Origin: Microbispora oryzae
GTDB lineage: Bacteria; Actinomycetota; Actinomycetes; Streptosporangiales; Streptosporangiaceae
DNA: 64,000 bases
Direction: 5' to 3'
NCBI RefSeq assembly: GCF_017896165.1
Contig: NZ_JAFCNB010000006.1
Location: forward strand, 310,001 to 374,000
Of this stretch, positions 51,193 through 60,557 are shown piece by piece. The position numbers were made by a program, and so were the translations under genes. The notes under the pieces were generated by a model, which was given only the letters and a program-made list of their open reading frames with translations, was not told the origin of the DNA and did not search any database. Positions within the stretch are counted from its first letter, which is position 1. Every line of letters starts with the position of its first letter.

Positions 51193-52140
51193 ATGATGAA
51201 ACGCACACGGCTGGTCGTGGCCACGGCCACACTCGCCACGCTGGCCGCGACCGGTACGGCGGCAGCGGCCGGTCCGGCCCCGACACCCGGCGACGCGAAG
51301 TCCGATTCCGCGACGGTCAAGGTAGACCGGACGTCCAAAGGGGCCGCGGACGCCGAGTTGGCCGCGATCGCAGCGAAGCTCGGAGTGACAACCGATCGGC
51401 TCACCGCCGCGCTGATGGCGGCGAAAACGTCACTGGCCAACTCGACCGGCATCACGCCGGACGCCTTCGCCGCCGCGGTCGCGAACAACCTCGGACTACC
51501 GATCCCCCAGGTCCAAGACGCCCTGCAACCAATGGTCGCCGAGCCCGCTCCGGCCGGAGACAACCAGGGCAAGCCGGACGGCATGGACAAGAAGGGCATG
51601 GACGGCCCACAGAAGCCGCCGGATGGGAAGTCCAAAGGGGCCGCGGACGCCGAGTTGGCCGCGATCGCAGCGAAGCTCGGAGTGACAACCGATCGGCTCA
51701 CCGCCGCGCTGATGGCGGCGAAAACGTCACTGGCCAACTCGGCCGGCATCACGCCGGACGCCTTCGCCGCCGCGGTCGCGGACAACCTCGGACTACCGAT
51801 CCCCCAGGTCCAAGACGCCCTGCAACCGACGGTCGCCGAGCCCGCTCCGGCCGGAGACAACCAGGGCAAGCTGGACGGCATGGACAAGAAGGGCGTGGAC
51901 GGCCCGCAGAACTCGCCGTTCACCACCGATGCCGCAGCGGCGTCCGTGGCCGCGGCGCTCGGCGTCGATCAAGCCAAGGCCAAGGCCGCCCTGGCCGCTG
52001 TGGTGGCGTTGGGCTCGGATTCCGGCAGGGTCGATCCGACGTCCACGGCCTTCGGTGACATCGCCGCCTCGCTCGGAGTCACCTCCGACCAGCTCAACAC
52101 CGCGTTGAGCGATCTGAAGCGGTCACTGAGCGGGGGCTGA
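51193..52140 (+). CDS. Secreted repeat protein with two near-identical 99-residue units
   Basis: The 315-aa protein has a signal peptide ending near A-A-A-A-G and two consecutive 99-residue repeats (51334-51630 and 51631-51927) that differ in only a few residues. Each has E-L-A-A-I-A-A-K-L-G-V-T-T-D-R-L, then G-I-T-P-D-A-F-A-A-A-V, and a Lys/Asp/Gly-rich linker. A third, diverged unit ends the protein. Units look like small helical bundles. It lies 45 bp before the response-regulator gene and may be cotranscribed and sensed by that two-component system. Function unknown. Confidence 0.75.
   Translation: MMKRTRLVVATATLATLAATGTAAAAGPAPTPGDAKSDSATVKVDRTSKGAADAELAAIAAKLGVTTDRLTAALMAAKTSLANSTGITPDAFAAAVANNLGLPIPQVQDALQPMVAEPAPAGDNQGKPDGMDKKGMDGPQKPPDGKSKGAADAELAAIAAKLGVTTDRLTAALMAAKTSLANSAGITPDAFAAAVADNLGLPIPQVQDALQPTVAEPAPAGDNQGKLDGMDKKGVDGPQNSPFTTDAAAASVAAALGVDQAKAKAALAAVVALGSDSGRVDPTSTAFGDIAASLGVTSDQLNTALSDLKRSLSGG
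51334..51927 (+). repeat. 297-bp tandem duplication
   Basis: Copy 1 (51334-51630) and copy 2 (51631-51927) are nearly identical at DNA level, in frame within the repeat-protein gene. Silent positions are also conserved, indicating a recent duplication or ongoing gene conversion. Confidence 0.9.
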
Positions 52141-52185
52141 CAACGCGTCTCATACGGCTTCAGGATTGACGGTGAGGATGGGCGA

Positions 52186-52857
52186 ATGCGAATACTTGTG
52201 GTGGACGACGACCCGGCTGTGCGGCGGTCCTTGGAGCATGCGTTGCGCCGGGACGGCTACGACGTTTCGTCCGCCGCTGACGGGGCGTCCGCCCTCGCCG
52301 AGCACGGCGTGTTCCGCCCGGACGCGGTGGTCCTCGACGTCCTCATGCCCGAACCAAATGGGCTGGAGGTGTGCCGGACGCTACGTTCGGGCGGGCACGA
52401 CACGCCGATCCTGATGCTCACGGCCCGGGATCTGGTCATCGACCGGGTCGCCGGGCTCGACGCGGGAGCCGACGATTACTTGGCCAAGCCCTTCGCCTTG
52501 GAGGAGTTGCGGGCCCGACTCAGAGCCCTGCTTCGGCGCAGCGGCGCCAGGGCCGAGGTGCTGCGCTTCGCCGACGTCGGCCTGAACTTGAGCGGCTGCA
52601 CGGCCGAGCGTGCCGGCCGGCGCCTGGACCTGACCAAGACGGAGTTATCCCTGCTGGAGTTGTTCCTGCGCAATCCTGGCCGGGTGCTGAGCCGGACCCA
52701 GATCTTCGAGTCCGTCTGGGGCTACGACTTCGGTCCGGAATCGAACGCACTGTGGGTCTACATCAGCTACCTGCGAAGCAAGCTCGAGGCGGACGGCGGC
52801 AGCAGATTGATCCAGACGGTGCGCGGCCTGGGATATGTCCTGCGCGAGGAGCCATGA
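52186..52857 (+). CDS. OmpR/PhoB-type response regulator
   Basis: The 223-aa protein has a receiver domain with acidic pocket V-D-D-D-P, phosphoacceptor Asp in V-V-L-D-V-L-M-P and Lys in Y-L-A-K-P, then a winged-helix output with [14 protein letters not shown]. The stop overlaps the kinase start as ATGA. It forms a two-component system with that kinase, probably responding to an envelope signal. Confidence 0.93.
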   Translation: MRILVVDDDPAVRRSLEHALRRDGYDVSSAADGASALAEHGVFRPDAVVLDVLMPEPNGLEVCRTLRSGGHDTPILMLTARDLVIDRVAGLDAGADDYLAKPFALEELRARLRALLRRSGARAEVLRFADVGLNLSGCTAERAGRRLDLTKTELSLLELFLRNPGRVLSRTQIFESVWGYDFGPESNALWVYISYLRSKLEADGGSRLIQTVRGLGYVLREEP

Positions 52858-54203
52858 ACCTGCGCACGCGGCTGGCCATCGCCGGCGGTTCCGTGGTCGC
52901 GGGCGCCCTGGTGCTCGTGTCGGTGGTCCTGTATCCGGCGGTGAACGCCAACCTCCGTAACCAGATGGACAAGGCGCTGATCGCGGCCGCCGACCAGGCA
53001 CCGAGCGTGGCCGCGGCCATCAAGGCCAAGTTCAGGGATCTCGACGGGGAGCCGGACTTCCCGACTGTTCCGCTGGGGATCGGAAACACCCAGCTGCAAA
53101 TCGTTCCGGGCCCGGTCGAGATCGGGCCGTCGACGCGGTTCGTCGACATCACCGCCCGCGACGTCGCCGTCGCGGACGGCACCGCCGGCGCCTACTTCCG
53201 TGACGCGGTCTACAACGGGGTCGTCTACCGCGTCTACACGGCCCAACTCCCCGAAGCATCGGGGACGCTCGTGCGCACGGCCATCCCGGAATCCGATCCC
53301 GCACCCACGCTACGCGAACTCGCCTGGCTGCTCGCCGGCTCGACGGTGGCCGCCGGACTGCTGGCGGCACTGGCCGCACGCCTGGCAGCACGCCGCGTCC
53401 TACGCCCGGTACACCAGCTCACCGAGACCGTCGAACTGATCCGCACGACCGGCGACCTGGCCATCCCGATTCCCGCGGACAGCCGGGATGAGATCGGCCG
53501 GCTCGGCTCCGCGTTCGCAGCGATGACCGCCGCCCTGGACGAATCGGTCGGCGCCCAGCGCCGTCTGGTCGCCGACGCATCGCACGAACTGCGCACACCA
53601 CTGACGAGCCTGACGGTGAACCTCGAGCTGCTGTCGGAGAACCCGGCCGACGCGCAGGCCCCACTCCTCGCAGCCGAAGCGCTCGGCCAGGCCGGCGAAC
53701 TCACGACACTGGTCAACGACCTGGTCGACCTGGCCCGCTACGGCCAGGCCCCGTTCCATACAGAAGACGTCCGCCTCGACCTCGTCGCCGAACGCGTCGC
53801 GGCCCGCGCGGCGCGTCGGGCGCCACAGATCGAATTCGAGCTGGCCTGCGCGCCCACTCTCGTCCACGGCGATCCCGACGCCCTGGAACGCGCCGTCGCG
53901 AACCTTGTCGACAACGCCGTGAAATGGAGCCCGTCCGACGGCCGGGTCACGATCAGCGTCGAGGCGGGCATCCTCGAGGTCGCAGACACTGGGCCAGGGA
54001 TCCCCGACAGCGACCTCGAATTCGTCTTCGACCGCTTCTACCGATCACCCGCGGCCCGCGCGCACCCTGGCTCCGGACTGGGCCTGGCCATCGTCCGGCA
54101 GGTCGCCGAGGCTCATGGCGGAACTGCCGAAGCCGTGCCGTGTCAAAGCGGCGCGTTACTGCGGCTGGAACTGCCGACGTGTGTAGACCACACGGAATCC
54201 TAA
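52854..54203 (+). CDS. Sensor histidine kinase
   Basis: The 449-aa protein has two membrane helices (about 8-28 and 152-176) flanking an exported sensor of about 120 residues, a HAMP domain, and HisKA with A-S-H-E-L-R-T-P-L (His about 246). The HATPase boxes are D-N-A-V-K-W, D-T-G-P-G-I-P and G-S-G-L-G-L-A-I. It is coupled with the response regulator. The sensor region is not recognisable; it may detect the neighbouring secreted repeat protein or an antimicrobial. Confidence 0.93.
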   Translation: MNLRTRLAIAGGSVVAGALVLVSVVLYPAVNANLRNQMDKALIAAADQAPSVAAAIKAKFRDLDGEPDFPTVPLGIGNTQLQIVPGPVEIGPSTRFVDITARDVAVADGTAGAYFRDAVYNGVVYRVYTAQLPEASGTLVRTAIPESDPAPTLRELAWLLAGSTVAAGLLAALAARLAARRVLRPVHQLTETVELIRTTGDLAIPIPADSRDEIGRLGSAFAAMTAALDESVGAQRRLVADASHELRTPLTSLTVNLELLSENPADAQAPLLAAEALGQAGELTTLVNDLVDLARYGQAPFHTEDVRLDLVAERVAARAARRAPQIEFELACAPTLVHGDPDALERAVANLVDNAVKWSPSDGRVTISVEAGILEVADTGPGIPDSDLEFVFDRFYRSPAARAHPGSGLGLAIVRQVAEAHGGTAEAVPCQSGALLRLELPTCVDHTES

Positions 54204-54378
54204 CTGATCTTGATCACGGCTCGTGAACAGCTTGCGGACTACCAAGTCACTGCGAGTTCGCCCGCGAGGAACTTACGCGCGTTCCTGATCTGCGCCTGAT
54301 TTATGATCTTTATACGGTCACTCATGGCCTATAAGAGTACTTACCCCCTACTTGCCGATGACGACGCGGCCTACAACA

Positions 54379-54789
54379 ATGCGGATCATGATGTCCGGGG
54401 TTCGAAGCAATCGCGGCGGCTTGGCCTTATTCTGGATTACGGCGATCTGGCTGGTCGGCACGCTCATCCTGGCACGCCTTACCCTTGCCCAGCTTCTGAG
54501 TGGATCGGATTGGAACGACCCGCCGAAGAACCCAACACTGGCCTTGGCCTTGGTCGTAGCCACCGCAGCCATCGCTTTTGGGATGCCCCTGATCGGCTTC
54601 TTCGTCGCCTTGGCGACGAGAAAACACATAGCCGCCGGACTGTTCGCGGCAGTCGTGGTAGCGCTCATGGTCGCCGCCGCACGCGCCGGGCTACTGCCGA
54701 TCGACCAAATCTTTTCGTCTCAGACGTCCAACGAACCCGAGGTGTGCACGGCACCACCCACCGCCATGGAAGGCGTTCCCGGCTGTTAG
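54379..54789 (+). CDS. Small hypothetical membrane protein
   Basis: The 136-aa protein has three probable membrane helices (A-L-F-W-I-T-A-I-W-L-V-G-T, A-L-V-V-A-T-A-A-I-A-F-G, L-F-A-A-V-V-V-A-L-M-V-A) and a short exported tail with two Cys. The region before it is low in GC, and the TTG start 27 nt upstream is also open. No family recognised. Confidence 0.55.
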   Translation: MRIMMSGVRSNRGGLALFWITAIWLVGTLILARLTLAQLLSGSDWNDPPKNPTLALALVVATAAIAFGMPLIGFFVALATRKHIAAGLFAAVVVALMVAAARAGLLPIDQIFSSQTSNEPEVCTAPPTAMEGVPGC

Positions 54790-54868
54790 CCCGCTACCGT
54801 AGCGGCTTTTCGGGAAGCTGCCAAAAATGCCACGAATCCAATCCCGAGGAAAACAGCCGCTCTGTTGG

Positions 54869-54896
54869 CAGCGTGGCTTCGATTCCCGTCGCCTGC
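54869..54896. repeat. Decayed attachment-site relic F
   Basis: CAGCGTGGCTTCGATTCCCG onward matches about 24 of 28 bases of the tRNA-Gly T-arm and acceptor part. It lies just inside the 3' edge of the next gene's spacer and may mark the old outer limit of the accreted zone. Confidence 0.45.
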
Positions 54897-54900
54897 GCGA

Positions 54901-55980
54901 TCAGGTCGCAGTCAGTGGTGTGCCGATCTGGATGTCCAGATACGCCACCAGGTCGTCTCCGTCGACGGCGCCCCGGCTCGCGTCGATTATCACGACCGTT
55001 CCGGCCACGATGCCGGCGAAGCTGGTGCCGGATCGGCGGGATTGCTCGATGCGCTCGGTGACCGGTCGGCGGACCGCCTCGGTAAGAAAGGTGAGGCCGT
55101 GCGGGAACTCCTGGCTGAGCGGGTGTCGTTGCCGCCCCGACTCGATCAGGCTGCCGATGCCGAACTGGGCCGAGACGATCTGATCACCACGGAGGGTCAC
55201 GCGGAAGTAGCCGTTCGACTGAGTGCGGTTGCAGCTCTGCTGGGGTGGATAGAAGCAGTCGTAACCACCGGCCCGAAGATCATCGACAGCGGAGCTCATC
55301 GTGGTCGCGTAGTGCTCGGAGCCGAACGGCCAGCGCCGCACGGAGGCGTCCCTGGCGATGGCGATCAGACCGTTGTGTTCGTCGTAGGTGTAGTCCGCGT
55401 GCGTGTCGCGCCACCCCGTCCGGGGGATATCCTCGCTCCGCCACGTCGTGTGTCTGGTGAGATCGTGATCGAAGTCGTCGATCTCCTGCCGCACGCGATC
55501 ACCGGCGCCGGGCCAGATCGCGGTCAGCGCCGGCGCGGCGGCCGCCGCGACGTGATCGTCATCATGGTCCGAGTAGGTGAGCGGGAACCATGCCCAGGCG
55601 AGCCGGTCGTCGCGGTCGAGCAGGAATTGCGCCACCTGCGGATCGACCGCGTCGCCCTCGTCGCGGTGGCCGATCCGGCACCACACGGCACGGCCGTCGG
55701 CATTGGATCGGACCTGCGCGCAGAACCAACCGGCCGCCCTCAACGGCCGGGTGAGAGCTTCTGCCGTACCGTCGGTGGGGGCCGATTCGGCCTGCGAGTT
55801 CTCACCAGCCGCGGCATGCTCGTAGACGCCGGCGGGCGGCAGCGACGGCGGCTCGTCCGATCGGGTGCAGCCCGTCAGCGCGAGCGGACCGAGGCACATG
55901 ATCACCAAGATGGCAAGCGCTCGACGGCCCGGCCGATGCCGGCATGCGGGCGCTGAAAACGGGCGAGACATGGACTTCAT
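54901..55980 (-). CDS. Putative lipoprotein of unknown function
   Basis: The 359-aa protein has a lipoprotein signal (L-A-L-T-G-C, lipobox Cys about residue 35), then a mostly polar domain with several Cys pairs (W-F-C-A-Q, W-C-R-I-G, Y-D-C-F, Q-S-C-N). A pronounced Asp/His-rich loop D-H-D-D-D-H occurs at about 140. ATG at 55971 is an alternative start. It is divergent from nothing close, and no conserved family is recognised. Surface location inferred from the lipobox. Confidence 0.65.
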   Translation of the reverse strand: MKSMSRPFSAPACRHRPGRRALAILVIMCLGPLALTGCTRSDEPPSLPPAGVYEHAAAGENSQAESAPTDGTAEALTRPLRAAGWFCAQVRSNADGRAVWCRIGHRDEGDAVDPQVAQFLLDRDDRLAWAWFPLTYSDHDDDHVAAAAAPALTAIWPGAGDRVRQEIDDFDHDLTRHTTWRSEDIPRTGWRDTHADYTYDEHNGLIAIARDASVRRWPFGSEHYATTMSSAVDDLRAGGYDCFYPPQQSCNRTQSNGYFRVTLRGDQIVSAQFGIGSLIESGRQRHPLSQEFPHGLTFLTEAVRRPVTERIEQSRRSGTSFAGIVAGTVVIIDASRGAVDGDDLVAYLDIQIGTPLTAT

Positions 55981-56135
55981 CGAAGCCGCCGGCCTCTGAG
56001 TCGGCAACTTGGGCCATCAGGGGCGACTACGCGGTGACATCGGGCAGCCGGCCCCGGGACGTCACCAGAGCGTCACGATCCCCGGGCATGCCAGGGATCG
56101 TGACGCGAGAAGGGCTGGGCGAGCGCGGCGCCGGC

Positions 56136-56627
56136 TCAGTTGAAGGGATTGTCGTAAGTGCCGCTGCTCTTGGTGCGCGTCATGTACTGATACCCGTGGC
56201 TGCTGCTGAACCAGCCGGCCGTCACGTCGAAGCGGAGGTTGTAGACGGGGCCGCCGAAGGAAGCCTCGGCGCTGTACAGCGCCACCTGCTGGCATCCCGC
56301 GGCCGAGGTGGTACCGGTCCAGACCGGGGAGTTCGTGGCCGAGCCGTTGACGTTGATGAGGAAGGACGGCTGGGGGTAGGCGCCGCTCTGCCAGCAGAGG
56401 CTCAGCGAGTAGCGGTACTTCGTGTTGGAGTCATCGAACGCGACGGTCCCTTCCAGGCGGGCCAGCTGCATCCCGGAACCGTCGTTGGCGATCACCTGCA
56501 CATAGACCGGCTGGTCCGGGCCGTACGCGGCATGCGCGGGAGTACCGAGCAGGAAGGTGAAGGCCGATGCCGTGATGGCGAGCGCGATCGACGTCGCCAG
56601 GCGACGTCCCCACGAGCGTTTTGTCAA
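56136..56627 (-). CDS. Small secreted protein of unknown function
   Basis: The 163-aa protein has a signal peptide (cleavage near P-A-H-A-A) and a mature domain with two Cys (S-L-C-W-Q and A-A-G-C-Q) likely disulfide-bonded. The start is ambiguous: TTG at 56627 has GGAG six bases before and gives a classical basic signal peptide; upstream frame is open. It ends in a Tyr-rich strand (Y-Q-Y-M-T-R). No family recognised. Confidence 0.55.
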   Translation of the reverse strand: MTKRSWGRRLATSIALAITASAFTFLLGTPAHAAYGPDQPVYVQVIANDGSGMQLARLEGTVAFDDSNTKYRYSLSLCWQSGAYPQPSFLINVNGSATNSPVWTGTTSAAGCQQVALYSAEASFGGPVYNLRFDVTAGWFSSSHGYQYMTRTKSSGTYDNPFN

Positions 56628-56912
56628 CTCACACTCCAATGGTCCATAAGTGCGGGAACGCCCGGAGGTTATATACCGGATCTCGAAACGTCCAGCATGG
56701 CGATTTCGGAGAGTCAGTCTCACGGGCACCTCAGGCATCGCCGGTCACGCCATTCTTGTGACGACCAGGGAATCGGAGGAGATGCGTTCCAGGTAAATCG
56801 AACTCGACGGCTGAAAATTTCAGCCACATTGATCTTTTATCACTGAGTTTCAGGTAACCGGGTGGTGTTCGAACTGGAGCAGCGTTCGTGTCGGTGCCGC
56901 CCGCGGCAGCGG

Positions 56913-57557
56913 TCAGAAGGTGGCCAGATTGTGGCAGCGCGCGTAGTCCGCCGCCGCGGCCCGATCGGTGACGTTCACTTTGGCGAAGGCACGGTTGATG
57001 TGCGACTTCACCGTCGCCGGCGAGATGCGCATGCGGAGCGCGATCTGCGCGTTCGTCAGCCCGGCGGCGATGAGAGCGAGTACCTGCGCCTCACGGGGTG
57101 TCAACCCGTCGGGCGGAGACGGCGGCACATGCCCGAGCCGCGCCGTACTGACGATTCGGGACTGCACCGTCGGATCCATGGGTGACAGTCCCGCCGCCGC
57201 GGCGAAGATCGCCTGGGAGATCTCCCGGCGACCTGCGCTCTTCGTCAGGAAGCCGCGGGCTCCGGCGGCGAGCGCGGCGAACACGGTCTCGTCATCGGCG
57301 TGACTGGTCAGCACGACGACAGCGGTCGATGGATACGTCCGCGCCACCTCCGCCGTCGCGGCGACCCCGTCCGTGCCCGGCATCCGTACGTCCATGAGAA
57401 CGACGTCCGGGGCGTGCCGGGCGACGGCGTCCACCGCGGATCGGCCGTCGGCCGCCTCCGCGACCACCTCGATCCCCGGGAGCATTCCGAGTAGGGCGAC
57501 CAGGCCCTCGCGTACGGTCGCCTGATCCTCCACGACGACCACGCGTACCGGATTCAT
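56913..57557 (-). CDS. NarL-type response regulator
   Basis: The 214-aa protein has a receiver domain (V-V-V-E-D-Q, phospho-Asp in V-V-L-M-D-V-R-M-P, Lys in F-L-T-K-S) and a LuxR-type HTH (L-T-P-R-E-A-Q-V-L-A-L-I-A-A-G-L-T-N-A-Q). The start overlaps the upstream kinase stop as ATGA. It pairs with the kinase to control probably the divergent membrane protein gene. Confidence 0.92.
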   Translation of the reverse strand: MNPVRVVVVEDQATVREGLVALLGMLPGIEVVAEAADGRSAVDAVARHAPDVVLMDVRMPGTDGVAATAEVARTYPSTAVVVLTSHADDETVFAALAAGARGFLTKSAGRREISQAIFAAAAGLSPMDPTVQSRIVSTARLGHVPPSPPDGLTPREAQVLALIAAGLTNAQIALRMRISPATVKSHINRAFAKVNVTDRAAAADYARCHNLATF

Positions 57558-58663
57558 GCGCCGACCCGCGCGTGGACCCGCCACTGCGCGCCCACACGGC
57601 CGACGGTGAGCGTGCCTCCTACTGCCGCGATGCGTTCACGCATGCCGACGAGGCCGTTGCCGCCACTCACCGGCGTCGCCGCAGCGGCCACGGCGTCGTT
57701 GGTGACCGAGACGGCGAGCCCGTCGTCGGTGAACGAGAAATGCACATCGACAGGGGCGCCGGGGGCGTGCTTCGCGGCGTTCGTCAGCGCTTCCTGCACC
57801 AGCCGGTAGACCGCCAGCCCGTGGGGTGCGGGCAGGGGCGGCACCAATCCGGTCACACGCAGCGTCACCTGCCCTCCCGTCTCGCGGAAGGCGTCGACCA
57901 GTCTTTCCACCATCGCCTGCGCCGCGACGTCGCCTTCGCGAAGGGCCCGGACCGCCGCGATCGCCTCCTCCTGACCGCCTCGGACGAGCCTTCCCGCCTG
58001 CTCCAGGTGGGACAGCGCACGCTGCAGGTCGCCGGTGGTCTCCAGCGCCGCCGAGGCCGCTTCGACCTGCAACGACAGGCTGGTCAGCGAATGCGCGAGA
58101 ACATCGTGGAGTTCCCTGGCGATGCGCGCCCGTTCGGCGAGCGCCGCCGCCCGCTCACGGTCGTCGGCGGCCCGTAACGCCTGGCGTGCCATGTCCACGT
58201 ACAACTTGCGGTTGCGGCCGAGGAGATACGCCACGAACGCCACCGCGGCATACCCGGCGAGCGCATTACCGCGGTGCTCCAGATATCCCACCAGCAGGAT
58301 GCAACAGGAGCCGATCACCACGGTGGCGCCCGCCCGTGGAGGAAAGTCGGCTCCGGCGCCCACACAGGCCCAGAACGTGAACCAGAAGACGGCAAGCGTG
58401 GGATGGAGCACCAGCAACACGCTGCCGGCCAGGCCGGTGGCCAGGACGAGGATCAGCAACGTCCGTGACCCGCCACGCGGCCCCACGAACGTCACGGCCA
58501 CCCAACTCGCCGACGCGACCACCAGCGCTGCCGAAACCCCCGGCCCGGCGCTATGGAGGCCGGCGGCGCCCGGTCGGGCGATCTCTCCCCAGAGTATGAG
58601 GGCGAGACCAGCGGACATCACCGCACGCAGCCCCCACGTGCCGCGGACGCCGCTCTCCCCCAT
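57554..58663 (-). CDS. Sensor histidine kinase, HisKA_3 type
   Basis: The 369-aa protein has several membrane helices (about 10-160), then HisKA_3 with R-I-A-R-E-L-H-D-V-L-A-H (His about 194). The C-terminal HATPase has E-A-L-T-N-A-A-K-H-A and G-N-G-L-V-G-M-R-E-R. The sensing part is entirely membranous, as in DesK/LiaS-like kinases that detect membrane stress. ATGA overlap with the regulator gene. Confidence 0.92.
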   Translation of the reverse strand: MGESGVRGTWGLRAVMSAGLALILWGEIARPGAAGLHSAGPGVSAALVVASASWVAVTFVGPRGGSRTLLILVLATGLAGSVLLVLHPTLAVFWFTFWACVGAGADFPPRAGATVVIGSCCILLVGYLEHRGNALAGYAAVAFVAYLLGRNRKLYVDMARQALRAADDRERAAALAERARIARELHDVLAHSLTSLSLQVEAASAALETTGDLQRALSHLEQAGRLVRGGQEEAIAAVRALREGDVAAQAMVERLVDAFRETGGQVTLRVTGLVPPLPAPHGLAVYRLVQEALTNAAKHAPGAPVDVHFSFTDDGLAVSVTNDAVAAAATPVSGGNGLVGMRERIAAVGGTLTVGRVGAQWRVHARVGA

Positions 58664-58766
58664 CCGACGCTTCCCTTCAGGTGGGTGGACGGAGCCAGGC
58701 CCGCCTGCAACCTGATCTCAGCCCATCAGGTTGAGGACCTCCACCGGGACCCCAGCTTAGTTTGAT

Positions 58767-58785
58767 CCGAAACTCACTATTTCGG
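58767..58785 (+). promoter_or_regulatory. Inverted repeat overlapping the ribosome-binding site of the membrane-protein gene
   Basis: CCGAAA-7-TTTCGG (58767-58772 with 58780-58785). Its right arm touches GGAGG (58784-58788), four bases before the ATG. It could be an operator for the NarL-type regulator or a hairpin limiting translation. Confidence 0.55.
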
Positions 58786-58792
58786 AGGTCCC

Positions 58793-59368
58793 ATGTCCGC
58801 CGCCCTCACCCTCGCCAGCCTCGCGATCGTCGCGGCCGTACTGATCAAGGACTGGGGTCATCGAAAGGTGACCCCGCTGGGGCTCCTCAGACCCCTGCTG
58901 GTAGCGGCGGTCGTCGTGCCGTTCGTCATGCCAGGTTGGGACATGTCCGGCAGCGGCCTTGTGCTGGAGATCGTCGGACTGCTGGCCGGCGCTGCGATCG
59001 GCGTGCTGGCGTCTTCGTTCCTCAAGGTCAGCGTCGACGAGAACGGCCAGGCGTGGACCGACGCCGGATACGCGTACGCCGCCGTCTGGATCGTCTACAC
59101 CGCGGCCCGGCAGGTCTTCATCTATGGCTGCGAACACTGGTATTCACGGTCACTCGGCATGTTTCTGATCGACAACCACATCAGCGTGGCGGCCTTCGCC
59201 GACTCGATCATGTTCCTCAGTCTCGCGCCGGTCGTGAGCAACCGCCTGGCCATCCTGATCCGCAGCCGCAGGCGGGCCGCCGCCCACCCGTCCGCCCGGG
59301 CGACGGCTGGAAGCGGCCACGCCGATGACAGAGCCGTGAGCGACGGCCGATCGCTCAGAGGGCGGTGA
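58793..59368 (+). CDS. DUF1453-like membrane protein
   Basis: The 191-aa protein has about five membrane helices (for example L-V-A-A-V-V-V-P-F-V-M-P and I-V-G-L-L-A-G-A-A-I-G-V-L-A) and a basic C-terminal tail. Similar proteins are often adjacent to liaS/liaR-type two-component genes in actinobacteria. It is divergent from the kinase/regulator genes and is the likely target. The function is unknown, probably membrane-stress-related. Confidence 0.65.
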   Translation: MSAALTLASLAIVAAVLIKDWGHRKVTPLGLLRPLLVAAVVVPFVMPGWDMSGSGLVLEIVGLLAGAAIGVLASSFLKVSVDENGQAWTDAGYAYAAVWIVYTAARQVFIYGCEHWYSRSLGMFLIDNHISVAAFADSIMFLSLAPVVSNRLAILIRSRRRAAAHPSARATAGSGHADDRAVSDGRSLRGR

Positions 59369-59654
59369 ACCCGCCTTGCTGGTGACCCCGTTCTGGGAGC
59401 ACCTGCCAGCCCCCAAGGAGCTCGACGAGGTACGCAATCTGACCGCGGCGGCCACCGCGACCCAGCCGACGCTCTGTTCCCCAAGTCGGGAACCGGCGAG
59501 CAGAATGCCGTTTCCTTGCCCCGGCATCGGGACCAGGTCGAGGTCTAGCCGCCCGAATACCGTCGCTGTGACGGTCATCTGACGGACGCCGACCGTCGCC
59601 GTTCTCCCGAACATGGTTGGCGTCGACACGAACGGATCCCTCATGGAGGAAGCC
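59369..59654. other. Intergenic region, possible decayed coding sequence
   Basis: A plus-strand reading contains L-V-T-P-F-W-E-H-L-P-A-P-K-E-L-D-E-V-R-N and then, in another frame, F-P-K-S-G-T-G-E-Q-N-A-V. It looks like a small protein broken by a frameshift. I cannot name the family. The right end holds the hydrolase ribosome-binding site. Confidence 0.35.
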
Positions 59655-60368
59655 ATGTCAGAGCAGACCAAACCCACTGCCGTCCTGGTGCACGGCGCGT
59701 TCGCCGAGTCGGGCGGCTGGGGGCCGATCGCCGAACGGCTGCGGCGCGAGGGCCACCGCGTGATCGCCGCGCCGAATCCGCTGCGCTCGGTCGCCTACGA
59801 CGCCGCCCAGGTCCGCGCCCTGCTCGATTCGATCGACGGGCCGGTCGTACTGGTCGGTCACTCCTATGGCGGCATGGTGATCAGCAAGGCCGCCGCCGGC
59901 GCCGGCAACGTCACGTCGCTGGTGTACGTGGCCGGGTTCGCCCCCGAGTCCGGTGACAGCGCCGCCACCCTGTCGAGCAAGTACCCCGGCAGTACGCTCG
60001 CGGAGACGCTGCGCCCGGTCGAGCTGCCGGACGGCAACCAGGACATGTATGTCGCGCAGGAGCTCTACCACGGGCAGTTCGCGGCCGACGTGCCCGAGGA
60101 GGCCGCCCGTACGATGGCGGCCACCCAGCGACCGATCGCCCTGGCCGCGCTGGGGGAACCGGCCGAGGGTGAGCAGGCGTGGCAGACGCTGCCGAGCTTC
60201 TTCCTGTTCGGTGAGGCGGACAAGAACATCCCGCCCGCCTCGCAGCACTTCATGGCCGAGCGCGCCAGGGCCAAGGAGATCGTCGCCATCGACGGCGGCT
60301 CCCACGCGGTGTTCGCCTCCCGCCCGGCCGAGGTCGCCGAGCTCGTCCTCCGCGCCGCCGGCGCCTGA
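59655..60368 (+). CDS. Alpha/beta hydrolase (EstC/hydroxynitrile-lyase-like)
   Basis: The 237-aa protein has the nucleophile elbow G-H-S-Y-G-G (Ser about 80), the oxyanion region L-V-H-G-A-F-A near the start, and a late G-G-S-H-A-V-F with the catalytic His. An acidic residue lies in G-E-A-D-K-N-I-P. SD GGAGGA precedes the ATG. It resembles esterases of the salicylate-binding/hydroxynitrile-lyase group, but the substrate is unknown. Ends at a strong terminator. Confidence 0.88.
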   Translation: MSEQTKPTAVLVHGAFAESGGWGPIAERLRREGHRVIAAPNPLRSVAYDAAQVRALLDSIDGPVVLVGHSYGGMVISKAAAGAGNVTSLVYVAGFAPESGDSAATLSSKYPGSTLAETLRPVELPDGNQDMYVAQELYHGQFAADVPEEAARTMAATQRPIALAALGEPAEGEQAWQTLPSFFLFGEADKNIPPASQHFMAERARAKEIVAIDGGSHAVFASRPAEVAELVLRAAGA

Positions 60369-60379
60369 TCAAGCCTTGA

Positions 60380-60408
60380 CCGGCACCGCGGAACAGGCGC
60401 GGTGCCGG
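60380..60408 (+). terminator. Terminator of the alpha/beta hydrolase gene
   Basis: Perfect 11-bp stem CCGGCACCGCG/CGCGGTGCCGG with a 7-nt loop, 12 nt after the stop. Confidence 0.8.
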
Positions 60409-60557
60409 GGAGGCTCCCTTGGTGGAGTGGCGCGGGCTCACGCCGGATTCCGAACGTTTCAGAGCGGGGACCGCACCCCGGTGACGGCATTCGTTGGGCT
60501 GACCTGAAACGAAACGCCTTCCCCTTCACGTCGGCTGGATATGACGTCAGAGGATGT

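Noticed and set aside
27200-55000. Possible intact integrative conjugative element or prophage
   Set aside because: No relaxase, TraB/FtsK transfer protein, replication gene, capsid or tail gene, and both integrases are truncated.
59150-59677. Minus ORF with L-L-A-G-S-R-L-G-E-Q-S-V-G-W-V-A
   Set aside because: Most of it overlaps the membrane-protein gene in antisense, and a plus-strand reading looks more like a decayed gene; neither supports a working minus gene.
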